A stretch of 64,000 nt of DNA from Caecitellus pseudoparvulus (GCA_965644315.1 CBFFRQ010000032.1:558001-622000); one strand, 5' to 3'. Shown: positions 1 through 10,287, counted from the first letter of the stretch. Notes: a model not told the origin generated them from the sequence alone. Translations and numbers: made by a program.

Positions 1-1
1 C

Positions 2-550
2 GGGGAGGGCGCCCGCATGGTGCGCGAGCTCTTCGTCATGGCGCGGGAGGCTGCCCCTACCATCATCTTCATGGACGAGGTGGACTCCATCGGCTCCTCC
101 CGAGGGGGCGGCAGTGGCAAGGGCGACAGCGAGGTGCAGCGCACCATGCTGGAGCTGCTGAACCAGCTGGACGGCTTCGAGGCGACGCAGAGCATTAAGG
201 TCATCATGGCCACCAACCGCATCGACATCCTGGACAGCGCCCTGCTGCGGCCGGGGCGCATCGACCGCAAGGTGGAGTTCCCCCACCCCAACGAGGCTGC
301 GCGTGAGCACATCCTCAAGATCCACTCCCGCAAGATGAACCTCATGCGCGGCATTGACCTGCGCAAGATCGCGCGCCAGATGGCGGGCTGCAACGGCGCC
401 GAGTGCAAGGCTGCCTGCACTGAGGCTGGCATGTTCGCTCTCCGTGAGCGCCGCATCCACGTCACGCAGGAGGACTTCGAGATGGCCTGCGCCAAGGTGA
501 TGAAGAAGGACGGCGACCGGGACATGTCTGTTTTGAAGCTGTTCAAGTAG
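2..550 (+). CDS. RPT6/PSMC5: 26S proteasome regulatory ATPase Rpt6 (C-terminal part, cut by window edge)
   Basis: This is the C-terminal 182 or so residues of a base-ring AAA+ ATPase of the 19S regulatory particle, which unfolds and threads ubiquitinated substrates into the 20S core. Visible motifs are the Walker B segment [11 protein letters not shown], the sensor-1 segment IMATNRID and the arginine-finger region [14 protein letters not shown], followed by the small helical AAA lid. The reading frame is already open at base 2 ([11 protein letters not shown]), so the 5' end lies outside the window. The segments [41 protein letters not shown] and [15 protein letters not shown] match Rpt6 rather than Rpt1-5. 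The C-terminus ends LKLFK and lacks the HbYX motif, as is usual for Rpt6. Identification is firm. Confidence 0.95.
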   Translation, partial: GEGARMVRELFVMAREAAPTIIFMDEVDSIGSSRGGGSGKGDSEVQRTMLELLNQLDGFEATQSIKVIMATNRIDILDSALLRPGRIDRKVEFPHPNEAAREHILKIHSRKMNLMRGIDLRKIARQMAGCNGAECKAACTEAGMFALRERRIHVTQEDFEMACAKVMKKDGDRDMSVLKLFK

Positions 551-747
551 TTGGCAGGTGCTGGACTGTGCTGGAGAATGCATCCGTCGGCATGATTGGC
601 ACCCTACCCAAGCGGGATGCCAGAGCGGGGTAAACATGGTGCACAGCGACCATCACGCTTGAATGGACAATGTACACGACTCAAGAAACCTCTTCAGGTG
701 GTGGAAGTGAAGCAGGACATGCGTGCGTGGGCCGAACCAAATTCAGC

Positions 748-3274
748 ATGTGGCCATTGTTCGTGTTGCTTGCTGCAGCTGCGCAGTTGGCCAACGCAGG
801 CCAGTCCTCGGCCGGCTTGAAGGAGTTGTCCTGCGTCCGGATTTCCGAGCCGGATCAGGGGATCCTGCCTGTTCAGGAATGGATGCTGAATGATGACTTT
901 TGTGATTGTATGGACGGCACTGATGAGCCCCATACAGCAGCCTGTGCAAGGCACACAGCTCGAAAGGTGCGGGCGCGTTTTGCGTGCGTTTCGGGCGCCG
1001 TTTTCAACATCGACGCGCTCCCTGCAGTTTGAGTGCTACCGTGGAGGCCAAGAGGTGTTCCACTCAGTTGTCCATGATGGGGTTTGTGATTGCTGTGATG
1101 GAAGTGATGAGCCTGACGGGTGCCCTGACTCCTGCGGCAAAGCCATGAGTGACTTGGCTGATGCTGCTGGCGTTCTGCTGGACAAGCTGTCGCAGCAGGC
1201 AGAAGGCAAGGCTGCCCTTCTTGCAAGAGCCAGAGCTCAGTGGCACCATTGGAGAGGCTTATCAGCCACCCTCAAAGCCAATCTGCAGCAGCTGACTGTC
1301 CTAGAGGCGCTGTTGGAGCACCGGCTTGAAGTGGAGCGAGTGGTGCAAGACGAAGCACAGCGGGAGGCAGCGTTCAATAAACGGCATGCGTTGACGGTTG
1401 GCATCGCACTGGGCCAACCTCTGCGACAAGCTGCCACGGAGCCGCCCCTTACGTGGCCGTTTGGCAGTGGGTCTGGAGTGCCGGTCTCTGAGACCCTGCT
1501 GCCCAACGCGTCTGAGGCATTCGTCCGCGCTGGCGCTGCCCTGAGCACCAGCACACTAGCAAAGCATGTGCAAGGAGTGGGAGATGCTGTGCAGCACAGG
1601 ATACAGCGCAAGGCGCACAAGCTTGCGCCAAGCTGGCCTTCCCACGTGCTCAGTGCCGCGGAAGCCGTTTCGCAAGGTTGCACTGCCACAATAGCCAATG
1701 CCGCCTTCATGCGACACTGCACAGTGCACCACGGGGGAGAAGAAGAGCCTGTCATGGTGCCTGGCGCCTGGATCCAAGGGTCCCAGGTCCAAGGCTCCCG
1801 TGTCCGACTTTCGCCTGCACTTGTGCAGCGCCACATTCGGCCGCTCAGCGCGGCGGCAGCCTTGCTGAACGGGACAATGCCCACAGTTCACGGAAAACCT
1901 TCGCTGTTGGGATTCTTGTCCGCGTTGCCTGGTTCTGGCAGCGTGCCTGTCGCAGCCTTGATCAAGGAGGCTGGGGCGCTGCCAGCTGAAGCGTACGCCG
2001 GCTGCGGGTCTGCATGGAAAACTCAGGGATTGGCTGGCAGCGGGCCAGTTGACATCGCCCGTCTGGTTGCAAGTGTTGCCGCTGGCGACAGTGGTGGCCG
2101 GCTCCTCGCAGAAGCCAGTATGTCTGCCCCTACTAAGCACAGCGGGCGACGCGGGCGCTCAGCTGCGCGGAAGCAGGGCTTGCTTGGTGGCTGGCTCAAC
2201 GGGGGCACTGGGGGCTACAAACTCCCCTTGCTGCGTGTATTGCAGGCGTTAGGCATCGTTTGCATGCCCTTGCGCTGGGCTGTCGACGCAGGGGTGCTGG
2301 CTGCAAAGCTGTTATTGTGGAGTGTCGAGAGCTACCTACCTCCTGCCTTTCGCGAGCCGCCCGCGCTGCCCGTCGCTGTGGTGCAGCTCGGCAGCAAGGT
2401 GCGCAAAGTCATGGTCCGCTATGGAATTGAGTGGGCTCTTTCAGTGGTGTGGGGCACTGCAGATGTCGTGTGGGACGTGGTGTTCCCGCCCCGTGACACG
2501 TCGGTGGTGCGTCCTGAAATTGAAGCGCTTCAAATCGCGCTTTCGTCAACCAAGTCTGCCCAAGCACACGTGCGATCTGCACTGGACGAAGTTGACATTA
2601 TAGCACAGCTATCATCATCTCAGCGCCTGTCTGATGGCGAAGCTGCACGGCTCGTCTTGAGCGTTGGCAGCAGCACCACGCTGATGGGGCTGTCTCCGTC
2701 CGCCCCGTTCTCAGTTGCCGATGCGTTGCTCGCTGATAACACCTCGCGCAACATCCCCCCCCTTGTGCACAGTGCCACGTGCCCCGCCTTCCGCGACCCA
2801 TCGTATGAATATGAAGTGTGCTTCGGCCAGCGTGCGCTGCAACGCGACCTGTCCACTGGAGCTACAGTCATGCTGGGGCAAAAACCTCTCCAGGGCAAGG
2901 ACCAGAAGCAGCACCGTCATGGTCTAGGAGAGGATGTGCACACTGTCACTCAAACGGCGTTGGGTCACGGGACCCAGCAAGCGCTCGCGCAACTGCTGAC
3001 CCACGACCCGGAAACGTGGCACAACGGAACAGCCTGCTGGGGCATGGGGCCGCGGGCAGTTGACCTTGTCATGACGTGTGGAGAGCCCCCGTCGGACGCG
3101 CGCGAGTCCCTACACCCGCTGGGCTTTTTGCCACCGTCAAGCGCGGTGGCTCGCCTGCAATCTGTCGCAGAGCGGCAGCCATGTGTCTACACAGCAGTGC
3201 TTGAGTCTCACCTATTCTGCACGCGGGAGCAAGAGCAGGCTCTAGCCAAGCTGTCTCAAGTTGATGATCACTGA
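748..3274 (+). CDS. PRKCSH: Glucosidase II beta subunit-like ER protein (PRKCSH family), two exons
   Basis: The family is the non-catalytic subunit that retains glucosidase II in the ER and presents N-glycans during trimming. Exons are 748-966 and 1028-3274. The 61-bp intron (GTGCGG...TGCAG, phase 0) restores the paired Cys-rich LDLa-like modules NDDFCDCMDGTDE (around residue 47) and HDGVCDCCDGSDE (around residue 88). The chosen ATG at 748 starts a hydrophobic signal peptide (MWPLFVLLAAAAQLANA). A helical, charged segment follows. The MRH (mannose-6-phosphate receptor homology) domain lies at about residues 664-810, with YEYEVCFGQR, WHNGTACWG, LVMTCG and PCVYTAVLESHLFC. Odd points are a long insert at roughly residues 200-650 containing a hydrophobic stretch near 472-515, and a C-terminus of QVDDH instead of a clear KDEL/HDEL. 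Predicted length is 821 residues. Confidence 0.85.
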
Positions 3275-3315
3275 ACCATGGCTCGTGGCATGCCATTTGC
3301 ATTTTCCGCTGGGGC

Positions 3316-4274
3316 TTAGTCCCCTCCGTAGCCGCCGTCAGAAGGGGCGTGGGACTCGGCGGGCCGGGTAGGGGGAGGCCCACGGTCATCATAACCACCA
3401 CGAGCAGGGGGGGGCCCACGGTCATCATAACCACCGCGAGCCGGGGGGGCGCCGCGGTCATCGTAGCCACCGCGAGCAGGGGGGGGCCCGCGGTCATCAT
3501 AACCACCGCGAGCAGGGGGGGGGGCGCGGTCATCGTAGCCACCGCGAGCAGGGGGAGGCCCACGGTCATCATAACCACCGCGAGCAGGGGGGGGGGCGCG
3601 GTCATCGTAGCCACCGCGAGCAGGGGGAGGCCCACGGTCATCGTAACCACCACGAGGAGGCCCACGGTCATCATAGCCACCACGAGGAGGCCCACGGTCA
3701 TCGTAACCACCACGAGGAGGCCCACGGTCATCATAGCCACCACGGTACCCGCGGTGTCCACCATCCCGGTCATCCCAACGCCGAGGACCGCCGTAGCCGC
3801 CTCGTCGATCACCATCTGAGAGGAGGACAGAAGCATGTTCTCAAGTGATGCAGGAGCAGGCAGAAACGAGAGTCTTACCCCTTGGGCGGCGCCCGGTGCT
3901 CTTTGAGAAGTCAACGCGGAGCCTGAGTCCCTCAAATTCAGTGTCATTTAGCTGAGCCACTGCAGCGTCTGCGGCATCCTGCCCGATGATCTCCTGCGAT
4001 GCGTGCCGCCATTGAGGGTAGCATACCAGAGGCAACACACATCAACTGAATGCACGCACGATGAAGCCGAATCCGGGAGGGTTGCGCGCCACCCTGAGTA
4101 GGCGTCAGTCAGGGGCAGTGGAGTGCACTTGCGCTATTCAATTTCCGCCCTCCACACTCACCAAACCTTCACCACCTCCCCGAACTTCTCAAAGAGCTGA
4201 CGGACGCTGTCCTGTTGGGTATCCTGTGTAAGGCCACCCACAAAGAGCTTCACAGGGGCTCCAGCTGACGCCAT
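3316..4274 (-). CDS. SRSF3/RSZ-like RNA-binding protein with RRM and GYDDRG repeats, four exons
   Basis: The protein is probably a pre-mRNA splicing or mRNP factor. Exons on the minus strand are 4274-4162, 4093-4060, 3993-3879 and 3815-3316. The three introns are 68, 66 and 63 bp with GT-AG ends, and the splices restore one RRM: KLFVGGL (RNP2), the SR-protein signature [13 protein letters not shown] (RNP1), then [20 protein letters not shown]. That RNP1 context is the SRSF3/SRSF7/plant RSZ type. The C-terminal half is not an RS domain. It is Gly/Arg/Tyr/Asp-rich, about a dozen units around [10 protein letters not shown], encoded by a 30-bp minisatellite. Predicted length is 253 residues, starting [11 protein letters not shown]. 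The gene is convergent with the glucosidase II beta gene, with 41 bp between stop codons. Family identity is good; the RGG/YDD tail makes the exact SR subclass uncertain. Confidence 0.85.
3371..3745 (-). repeat. In-frame 30-bp minisatellite coding [10 protein letters not shown] units
   Basis: Tandem 30-bp (some shortened to 27 or 24 bp) units encode the Gly/Arg/Tyr/Asp tail of the SR-like protein. Units vary in the length of a G-run (seen as C/G runs on the plus strand) and in His/Arg codons but keep frame. An apparent plus-strand ORF through here is a shadow. Confidence 0.85.
4139..4148 (-). promoter_or_regulatory. TTTCCGC-type motif in intron 1 of the SR-like gene
   Basis: The plus strand reads CAATTTCCGC (the minus strand GCGGAAATTG), about 125 bp downstream of the ATG at 4274, inside the first intron. 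It is one of the recurring near-start motif copies in this window. Its function is inferred only from position. Confidence 0.3.
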
Positions 4275-4683
4275 GATTGGCAAAGGAGCAAGTGCCACTG
4301 CAGCCGATCCGGCGCAAGGCTGGGGTTCAGCGGCGGAAGGGAACTGTGCCTGATCAGACGCTCAGCCACAGTGCCAGTTGTCAGTAGCAGTTAAGTGGGA
4401 AGTGTAGCGTGTGCCAGTGTGTCATTGCTCAGGGTCTGCTGCTGTTGGGGAGGCGTGGTGTTGCTGCGCTTGTATGCTTTGCGCGACGCTCCATGCAGAA
4501 CATCCACGTCACTTCGTTGGCATCATCCCCATCACTGGACTCGAACACGGGCTGTTTGGGCTTTCGGCGCAGTTGTGCTGGGCACGTTGGCCGTGTTGCG
4601 GAGCAAAGTCCTCGCCGCAATACCCTGCTTGAACACCGTGGGTGCGTGAGAAAGTGGGACCCACATGAGAACGAAGTGAACGT
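4275..4683. other. Intergenic region between GNAT gene tail and SR-like gene start
   Basis: About 400 bp, presumably holding the promoter and 5' UTR of the minus-strand SR-like gene and the 3' UTR of the GNAT gene. Short ORFs on both strands look random, and no recognisable gene or RNA was seen. Confidence 0.5.
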
Positions 4684-5412
4684 TCAGGAGAAAGACAAGG
4701 CTGCCAAGCAGTGTGCAAACCCTGCGACGAACGCAAGGCCTCCCCAAGCAGTGAACCGCAGGCGCTGGGCCCGCACCTGCCCTGGCCCCTGGGCGGACTG
4801 CAAAGGCGCCATGAGTTTGTCTAGCTCTGCAGTGCGTTGCAAGTCCAGCTGCATGTACACAGCGTCATGTTCTGGGTTGGGGCAGTACGGTGCAGTGGGC
4901 CTGAAGCCCATGGAGGTGTAGAGCGCCACTGCTGCCGCCTGCCGCTGCAACGAATCCAGCACCACCGAGCGGTACCCCCTTGACACTGCGTCAGCGATGA
5001 TGTGCAAGGAGAGCAGGCGGCCAAATCCATGGCCCCTCTGCCTGGGTGAGATGAACAGCCTTTTGATCTCGGCTTGCTCTGGGGGACCCCGCTGCTTCAG
5101 TGCCACACACCCAGCGGCGCTCCAGCCAACTCCATGCGTCCACACTTCTGCAAGCCACATGCTGCCCCCGCGGTCGCATGAGTACTTTCCAGGCAGAAGT
5201 TGAAGCTCTTCTTCGAAACCTTGGAATGCGTCAATGTCAACGCCGATGGCGAGCAGAGCATCCCCATGTGCACGCATGAAACTCCGCACGAGCTCAAGTC
5301 TTCCCCCACACTCCCCTCGCTGAACCAGAGAGAGCTTCACCAGGGTGCCATTGTAGAGATATGTCGATGTAGCATGTACTCCTGTGCTTTCTACAGCACG
5401 CGGCGACGGCAT
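4684..5412 (-). CDS. GNAT-family N-acetyltransferase
   Basis: The protein has a GCN5-related acetyltransferase fold that would transfer acetyl from acetyl-CoA; the substrate is unknown. Motif A is clear: AEIKRLFISP then RQRGHGFGRLLS (the R/Q-x-x-G-x-G/A acetyl-CoA loop), followed by the helix with SRGYRSVVLDSL and the motif B tail AVALYTSMGF. The N-terminal part (ALLAIGVDIDAF, GKYSCDRGGSMWLAEV) resembles bacterial-type small GNATs. The C-terminus adds a hydrophobic segment (AFVAGFAHCLAALSFS) that could be a tail anchor. The start at 5412 is the first in-frame ATG. The frame is open further upstream without an ATG, so an upstream exon is possible. Predicted 242 residues. Confidence 0.75.
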   Translation of the reverse strand: MPSPRAVESTGVHATSTYLYNGTLVKLSLVQRGECGGRLELVRSFMRAHGDALLAIGVDIDAFQGFEEELQLLPGKYSCDRGGSMWLAEVWTHGVGWSAAGCVALKQRGPPEQAEIKRLFISPRQRGHGFGRLLSLHIIADAVSRGYRSVVLDSLQRQAAAVALYTSMGFRPTAPYCPNPEHDAVYMQLDLQRTAELDKLMAPLQSAQGPGQVRAQRLRFTAWGGLAFVAGFAHCLAALSFS

Positions 5413-5897
5413 TGGTCCCAGGCGTGAGTCTGCGTGCGTCAGGCTTCTCTCTGTCTGAGCCGAACTTGCCTGCCGGAGCGGCAAGCGATGGCCACAAACA
5501 ACAAGATCAAATTCTGAAAAAAATCAAGGGAGTAATGAATACTAATTACATGCTTGGACCGCGGGGAACAGCTTTGATGAAGTGAAAAGTGGCCCCGTGG
5601 CGTTTCGTCTGCCACAAGCTGCAGTTCAGTTTCCGCAGGCAGCGAGGCACAAGGCGCTACCCAGGGTGAGTGGTTGATGTTGCTTTCGTTTCCGAGTTGA
5701 AAAGATTAAATCAACTAGAGCACACCTTTCATTGTCATGCATTCCGGGACTTTGCGGGTTTGGGTGACACTGTGGGCAAGGCGTGTTGGTCACAAGAAAC
5801 TGCGAGGTGGAACTGCAGACTTGCTCCTTCCCCGCAGGAAGTCGACCCTGCGGCCCCCACTTCTGCAGGGAAGCACCAATCAACGTCTCCACTCCCT
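5413..5897. other. Divergent upstream region of the GNAT and ankyrin genes
   Basis: About 480 bp between divergent starts. It holds a CAGTTTCCGCAGG motif at 5627-5639 and a possible 5'-UTR intron for the plus-strand ankyrin gene (GTGAGT at 5666, candidate acceptor CCCGCAG ending at 5837). Removing that intron would also remove short upstream ORFs. No other gene was seen. Confidence 0.4.
5627..5639 (+). promoter_or_regulatory. TTTCCGC-type motif upstream of the ankyrin gene
   Basis: CAGTTTCCGCAGG, identical over 13 bases to the copy next to the ankyrin-like gene at 11460-11472. It lies 40 bp before a GTGAGT donor-like site and about 260 bp before the chosen ATG. Confidence 0.35.
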
Positions 5898-6740
5898 ATG
5901 GCAGGGCCCGCTGAAGGAGATGGACTCATTCACGGTGCTCCTGATCATCCCGTGACGGAGACCCGATTCTTGATGGCCTGCAATGCCGGCCAAGCACACA
6001 TTGTCAGGGACATGCTGGCACAAGGAGTCTCTCCTGACTGCAGGCTGCACGGAAAGAAGGGCGAGACAGGGTTGCACCTCCTCTCCCGACTGCCAGAAGG
6101 ACCGGCGCAGCTTCAAACTGCGCAGGCCCTGTTTGGTGCAGGGGCCTCCGTGAACCTGCGAAGTGGCAAGGGCAAGGCCACGGCACTACACCGGGCGGCA
6201 TTCTACGGTGCCGTCGCCCTCGCTGAGGTGCTTGTGCAGGCTGGGGCTGATGTGCATTCGCGGGATGGCTCCAAGACCGCCAAGACTCCGTTGCTCATCG
6301 CTGTGGAGCGACACCACGTGCAAATGGCGCAGTTCCTAATCGAGCAGGGTGGCGATGTCACCTACCATGGCTCTGGGAAAGCCAACCATGGGCTGATATA
6401 TGCAGCAGGGCCAGGAACGGTGGACATGCTGCGTCTTCTGCTTGATGCAGGCGCACCAGTCGGGATGCAGTGCATGTTCGGTGACTCGCCGCTGCATAAG
6501 GCAGCGTATCATATGCGATTCGACAGCATTGCGCTGCTGCTTGCGGCAGGAGCGGATCCCTGTGTGCAGAACAGGCAAGGTCAGAGCCCATCAGATGTTG
6601 CGAAGGCTAGCCTCTCCCAGCCCGGCCCCAAACCAGACCGCTGGGACAGGATTCTTCCACTTTTGCACAAGGCAGCAGCGTGGAGTCGGCGGAGGGCCAC
6701 CCTTCGCCTAAAGTATCAGGTTGCAAGAGGTGCCGAGTGA
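5898..6740 (+). CDS. Ankyrin-repeat protein
   Basis: A 280-residue protein made almost entirely of about six ankyrin repeats, so a protein-protein interaction scaffold. Repeats are recognisable from ETRFLMACNAGQAHIVRDMLAQG, ATALHRAAFYGAVALAEVLVQAGADVH, TPLLIAVERHHVQMAQFLIEQG, GLIYAAGPGTVDMLRLLLDAGA and SPLHKAAYHMRFDSIALLLAAGADP, written here in short pieces of the consensus TPLHxAAxxGHxxxVxxLLxxGA. A short basic C-terminal tail follows (WSRRRATLRLKYQ). The start at 5898 is the first ATG in the frame; the frame is open upstream only through a GTG. No catalytic domain is visible, and the partner is unknown. These are canonical repeats, unlike the divergent family at 7038 and 10288. Confidence 0.8.
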   Translation: MAGPAEGDGLIHGAPDHPVTETRFLMACNAGQAHIVRDMLAQGVSPDCRLHGKKGETGLHLLSRLPEGPAQLQTAQALFGAGASVNLRSGKGKATALHRAAFYGAVALAEVLVQAGADVHSRDGSKTAKTPLLIAVERHHVQMAQFLIEQGGDVTYHGSGKANHGLIYAAGPGTVDMLRLLLDAGAPVGMQCMFGDSPLHKAAYHMRFDSIALLLAAGADPCVQNRQGQSPSDVAKASLSQPGPKPDRWDRILPLLHKAAAWSRRRATLRLKYQVARGAE

Positions 6741-7037
6741 AATGCAATGCATGGTTGGGTTGAGGAGTGGTGAGGGGGGACTTGTGGAGGCGTCACTCGT
6801 TTGGGGCAGGCAGAGACACTCAGAAATCGATCTGCTGATTCAGGTTGAAGCGCGTGGGGCTTTTTGAATGCAGTGCAGCAGAATAGGCTTACGCGAGCTG
6901 CTGCGCAACGCTGCGCACGAGCACCCCTCCCCTTTCTGCCCCTATCTGTGAGGCGCAAAGTCACCCTCCCAGCAAGAATCAAAGTGTCAGCCCCTTTGAT
7001 CAGTCGCTTTTGGCCTTATCAAGCTCCTTCTGCTTGA

Positions 7038-7832
7038 AGTCTCGCCATTGCTGCTGACGCTTGCACCTCGCGACGCCAGCTGCGGATTTGGAAGCACTCA
7101 AAACACAACAAGGCAAGTGAAGCTCGCTCAGCTAGCGCCCTCGCGCTGTGGACAAATGCTTGCTCATCGAAAGATGCTGCAACATTTCTTGCCTTGGTGC
7201 GCTCTAGTCTGCGGGGGAAAGGCCCCTTGTCAAAGGTTCTGACGACCAAGCATGCTACGGAAGCACTGAAAGTCGAGTACGAAGTTGGTCATGTTGGCCT
7301 GCTCTGTGCGATGCTTGGGCTCTTTGCCCTCCAACCCGGGTTCGACGAGAATGATGACAGGCGCAGGCGCAAGATTGCTTTCATTGGGGCATGTGAGCGC
7401 GGCCACTTGGGCGTGGTCCGATTCCTTCTCAGCTTGCCATCCCCCGAGCCGGAGGAGAGCCCGCCCATCGAGGGCGACCTCTACCACCTTGGGTTTGATG
7501 CACCTTGGGGCTACGTGAACACAAGCTTGCTGCTTGAAGTATTCGGAATGGTGCGGCCCCGTGCCAAGGACGGGTATGGGTTGGAGAGTGGGTTTCAGGT
7601 CGCCTGTGAATGTGGACATGTGGACATCTTGTGTGAGCTCCTCGCGCTGTCTGGCAAGCGAGCCATCAATGTGTGCCAGCGGGACGAAGAGGGCCCAGAG
7701 GCGGCCTTCCGAAATGCTTGGGCGCATGGCCGTGCGTGTGTCGTGCGCGAGCTTCTCAAGCTCGAAGGAGACACGTACTCCAAGCGCTTCTTCTTTCACT
7801 ATGCACGAAGCGTGAAATCTAACCAAGGCTAG
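7038..7832 (+). CDS. Divergent ankyrin-like protein, 5' end unresolved
   Basis: A C-terminal segment of a degenerate ankyrin-type protein. Repeat-like pieces are IGACERGHLGVVRFLLSL, GFQVACECGHVDILCELLAL, and GPEAAFRNAWAHG with VVRELLKLEG. These match the repeat style of the gene at 10288-11445 (xVDVHxxDxDGPExGFRxACExGHxxVVRELLAL), so the two are paralogues. The frame is open from 7038 but has no ATG until 7311. Upstream codons (RQLRIWKHSKH, ALWTNACSSKDAATFLALVRSSL) look coding. An upstream exon, or 5' truncation of a decaying copy, is likely. Only about two to four weak repeats remain compared with eight in the paralogue. Confidence 0.6.
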   Translation, partial: SLAIAADACTSRRQLRIWKHSKHNKASEARSASALALWTNACSSKDAATFLALVRSSLRGKGPLSKVLTTKHATEALKVEYEVGHVGLLCAMLGLFALQPGFDENDDRRRRKIAFIGACERGHLGVVRFLLSLPSPEPEESPPIEGDLYHLGFDAPWGYVNTSLLLEVFGMVRPRAKDGYGLESGFQVACECGHVDILCELLALSGKRAINVCQRDEEGPEAAFRNAWAHGRACVVRELLKLEGDTYSKRFFFHYARSVKSNQG

Positions 7833-7925
7833 GAACATGCGGGGTCAGCGCGAGACGAGTAGGAGGAGGGAGGGGGGGGCTTGACAGAGGCTGCTGCTTG
7901 AATAGACGAGGGTTGCATTAGCACT

Positions 7926-9701
7926 TCAAGTCGCCTGTCGATCAGCCTGAGCCCCCTGCAGGGCGTGCTTGAATGTCCCGTTAAGGAAGCTGCGGAACAT
8001 GTCGAAGTCCTTCATGCCCCCAAAAGGAGTGTACGAAAAATCGCCAGACAGCAATTCCTCGACGTTGTGTCCCATGCAGCTCTGCAAGAACTTTCCCAGT
8101 AGAGGGCAACGCACGCCTTCAAGTGCGTTGTGTGACCACTCCTCTTCGATGGCCTGGAGTACGGGCTTCGTCACGAGGACCTCCAGCGTCTCCACATTCA
8201 ATGGGCACTGCTGGTCTTCTGCAACGTCATGTTGGGAAGGGGAAGTGCCGGTCGGGGTGACCCCACGCTTCATTTTGTCAGTGCACTTCATGAAGGCGTG
8301 CTTGGCGAGCAGCAAGATCGTCTCTACTTCAGCATCTCCCTCAAGTTCTGCGAAGGCCCTTTCAACCCTCCCCTTGTCTGCCGCATCCAGCCGTTCAAGC
8401 GCAGGTTGGAAACCCTTGTCTACTTCTGGCTGCACCATACCCGACACCTCTGTGGCAAAGTGGGAGTGCATAACGTCGATGCGGCCGTACTGAAGACCTC
8501 TTTCAAGTTCATCTGGAGCCAGGTGACCAAGAGTCAATGAATCCCCTTGTTCCAGACTAATGTCGCGCAGATGCCTAAACATCTTTCCATCCGCGCCTGG
8601 TCCAACCCCTGTAGCCATTTGCTCCCGGAGAATGTCACGCATTCCTTGTCCCAATAAAAATGAACGAAGCTCTTGTTGGAACGCACTCTGTAGGCCCGGA
8701 GGGATGCCTCGTGGGTACATAGGAACATCAGTGCAGCATGTGCGCGAGTTCTTGCACTCACTGGCTCCCTTCGTTGCTCATACACCTCGTCCTCGTCACT
8801 TGACGCCTCATCCTCACTCGATGTCTCGTCCTCACTTGACGCCTCGTCCTCACTCGATGTCTCGTCCTCACTTGACGTCTCGTCCTCACTCGATGTCTCG
8901 TCCTCACTCGATGTCTCGTCCTCACTGGACGCTTCCACTTCACTTGTCGTATCCTCTGCACTTGAAGTCCCCTGTTCAAGCGGCACGTGCCCCTCCAGTT
9001 GTGGGTCACTGGCGCTCACGATCGGAATAGATGCTTGGCGATTCAGGATATAGGCGTGCTGGAGCAGTTGCTCTGCCCCAAGATCCATGCGTGAGGGGGG
9101 AGCATCGCTTGGACGGAGTGGGGGCTCCCCTTGACTGAGGCATAGCTCCAGGAAGAAGCGCAGGTCTGCCTCCCATTCACTGCCCTTGGCGCACATCGAC
9201 AGACACTCTGCCATGCACTGCAGCTTCTGGGGGTCAAAGAGGGTGCAAATTGCGGACAAGTCAGGGACTGCCTGTGGAAGGTAAGGTAAAGCAAGGAGTC
9301 ACTACGGCCCAGTGATTGCCCACAGGCAGGTTTTTCACCTCCAGTGACAGAAGCACGCTGAGAGCTGAAGCTTTCGTCTGGTTGCACATGCTGCTTGCTA
9401 GAATAGCGTCTACAACCCGCTCCAGTCTCTCTTGCTCGTCCCGGCAGAGGGTTTTCCACCACTTGAGACCCCGCAGCCTGTCAGTGTACTCCGCATTGTC
9501 CGCTGCGCTAGCGGAGTGGGAGAAGAAGCGAAGCATTGGCCGTTGCAAGTAGACAGAGGCTTCCACGCCCACTTGGAGGGCTTCGAGGCGCGGGAGCGCG
9601 AACACCAGTGCCGAGCCACCCGGAGCAAGTTCCGCAGCCCATCCCCGGCGCAGTCCGAGCCCTGTGCGCCGCATGGCACGGTGGGCTTGCGAAGGCAGCA
9701 T
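7926..9701 (-). CDS. Unknown protein with SSEDE acidic tract, three exons
   Basis: I do not recognise this family. Exons on the minus strand are 9701-9339, 9271-8762 and 8687-7926. Introns are 67 bp (GTGAAA...CACAG) and 74 bp (GTGAGT...TACAG), both phase 0, and the splices remove all frame conflicts, giving 544 residues. The N-terminus is Arg-rich with few acids (RAMRRTGLGLRRGWAAEL, then RPMLRFFSHSASA), which would fit an organelle presequence. The middle has a low-complexity acidic tract of repeated SSEDE(T/A) (around residues 220-275). The C-terminal part is helical and charged (HLRDISLEQGDSLTLGHLAP, ERAFAELEGDAEVETILLLAKHAF). No catalytic motif was seen. It lies between two members of the divergent ankyrin family. 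Confidence 0.65.
8808..8960 (-). repeat. In-frame 18-bp minisatellite coding SSEDE(T/A)
   Basis: Eight to nine tandem 18-bp units on the minus strand (pattern GAGGACGAG plus ACATCGAGT or GCGTCAAGT) encode the acidic tract of the unknown protein. Frame is preserved throughout. Confidence 0.85.
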
Positions 9702-10287
9702 GATTGCTGAAAGGCCTTTTTCTGCTGAGCTTGAACATGCCGCTGATTGTCAGTTGAGGTGAGCGTGGATTGTTTGGCCGGCCCTTGAGAATGTGCGTGA
9801 GTCACCACCGAAACGCAAAACGCGCACGCATGACTCAGTCCAGGCGTCGCTACCTCATGCAGTTAAGAAAGAAGGCCATTCTTAGCTACTACTTGGAGTT
9901 GTGCTGGCCTTCGCAGGCAAACGTTTCCTGGCTCCCAGCATCGCTCTAGAGCTAGAGCGTGGTGCTCTTGGTGCATCAAAGCTCAAGCACAACACCTGCT
10001 GCTCCGTGCTGCCGAGCAGGAGCAGCAATTCCAGACCAAAATCACACACACTTAGCTGGCTAGCATTCTCAGCTGCTTGTACTTACGTCTACCAATCCAG
10101 CGAAGCTTTGTCGGAGGACTGACTTGGCCGATAAATGAGTCTGGCCCTGCACAACGTGCGCACAGGATGCACTCGCGAAAACGAACGCGTCGTGGTCGTG
10201 TGGAAACGGCTGGATGCCTTTCGAAAGGCTCCTGATGTCCAGCAGTGGGTTCAAGACCTTGCACTGTGGCGCTCAGGGGTGCTCGGG
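9702..10287. other. Intergenic region without recognisable gene
   Basis: About 590 bp between the start of the SSEDE gene (minus) and the end of the ankyrin-like gene (minus). Short ORFs have no recognisable similarity. It should contain the 5' region of the former and the 3' UTR of the latter. Confidence 0.5.

Noticed and set aside
3349-3819. Plus-strand ORF of [11 protein letters not shown] repeats and a minus-strand 292-codon ORF
   Set aside because: Antisense or off-frame readings of the RGG/YDD minisatellite. The spliced RRM gene explains the region.
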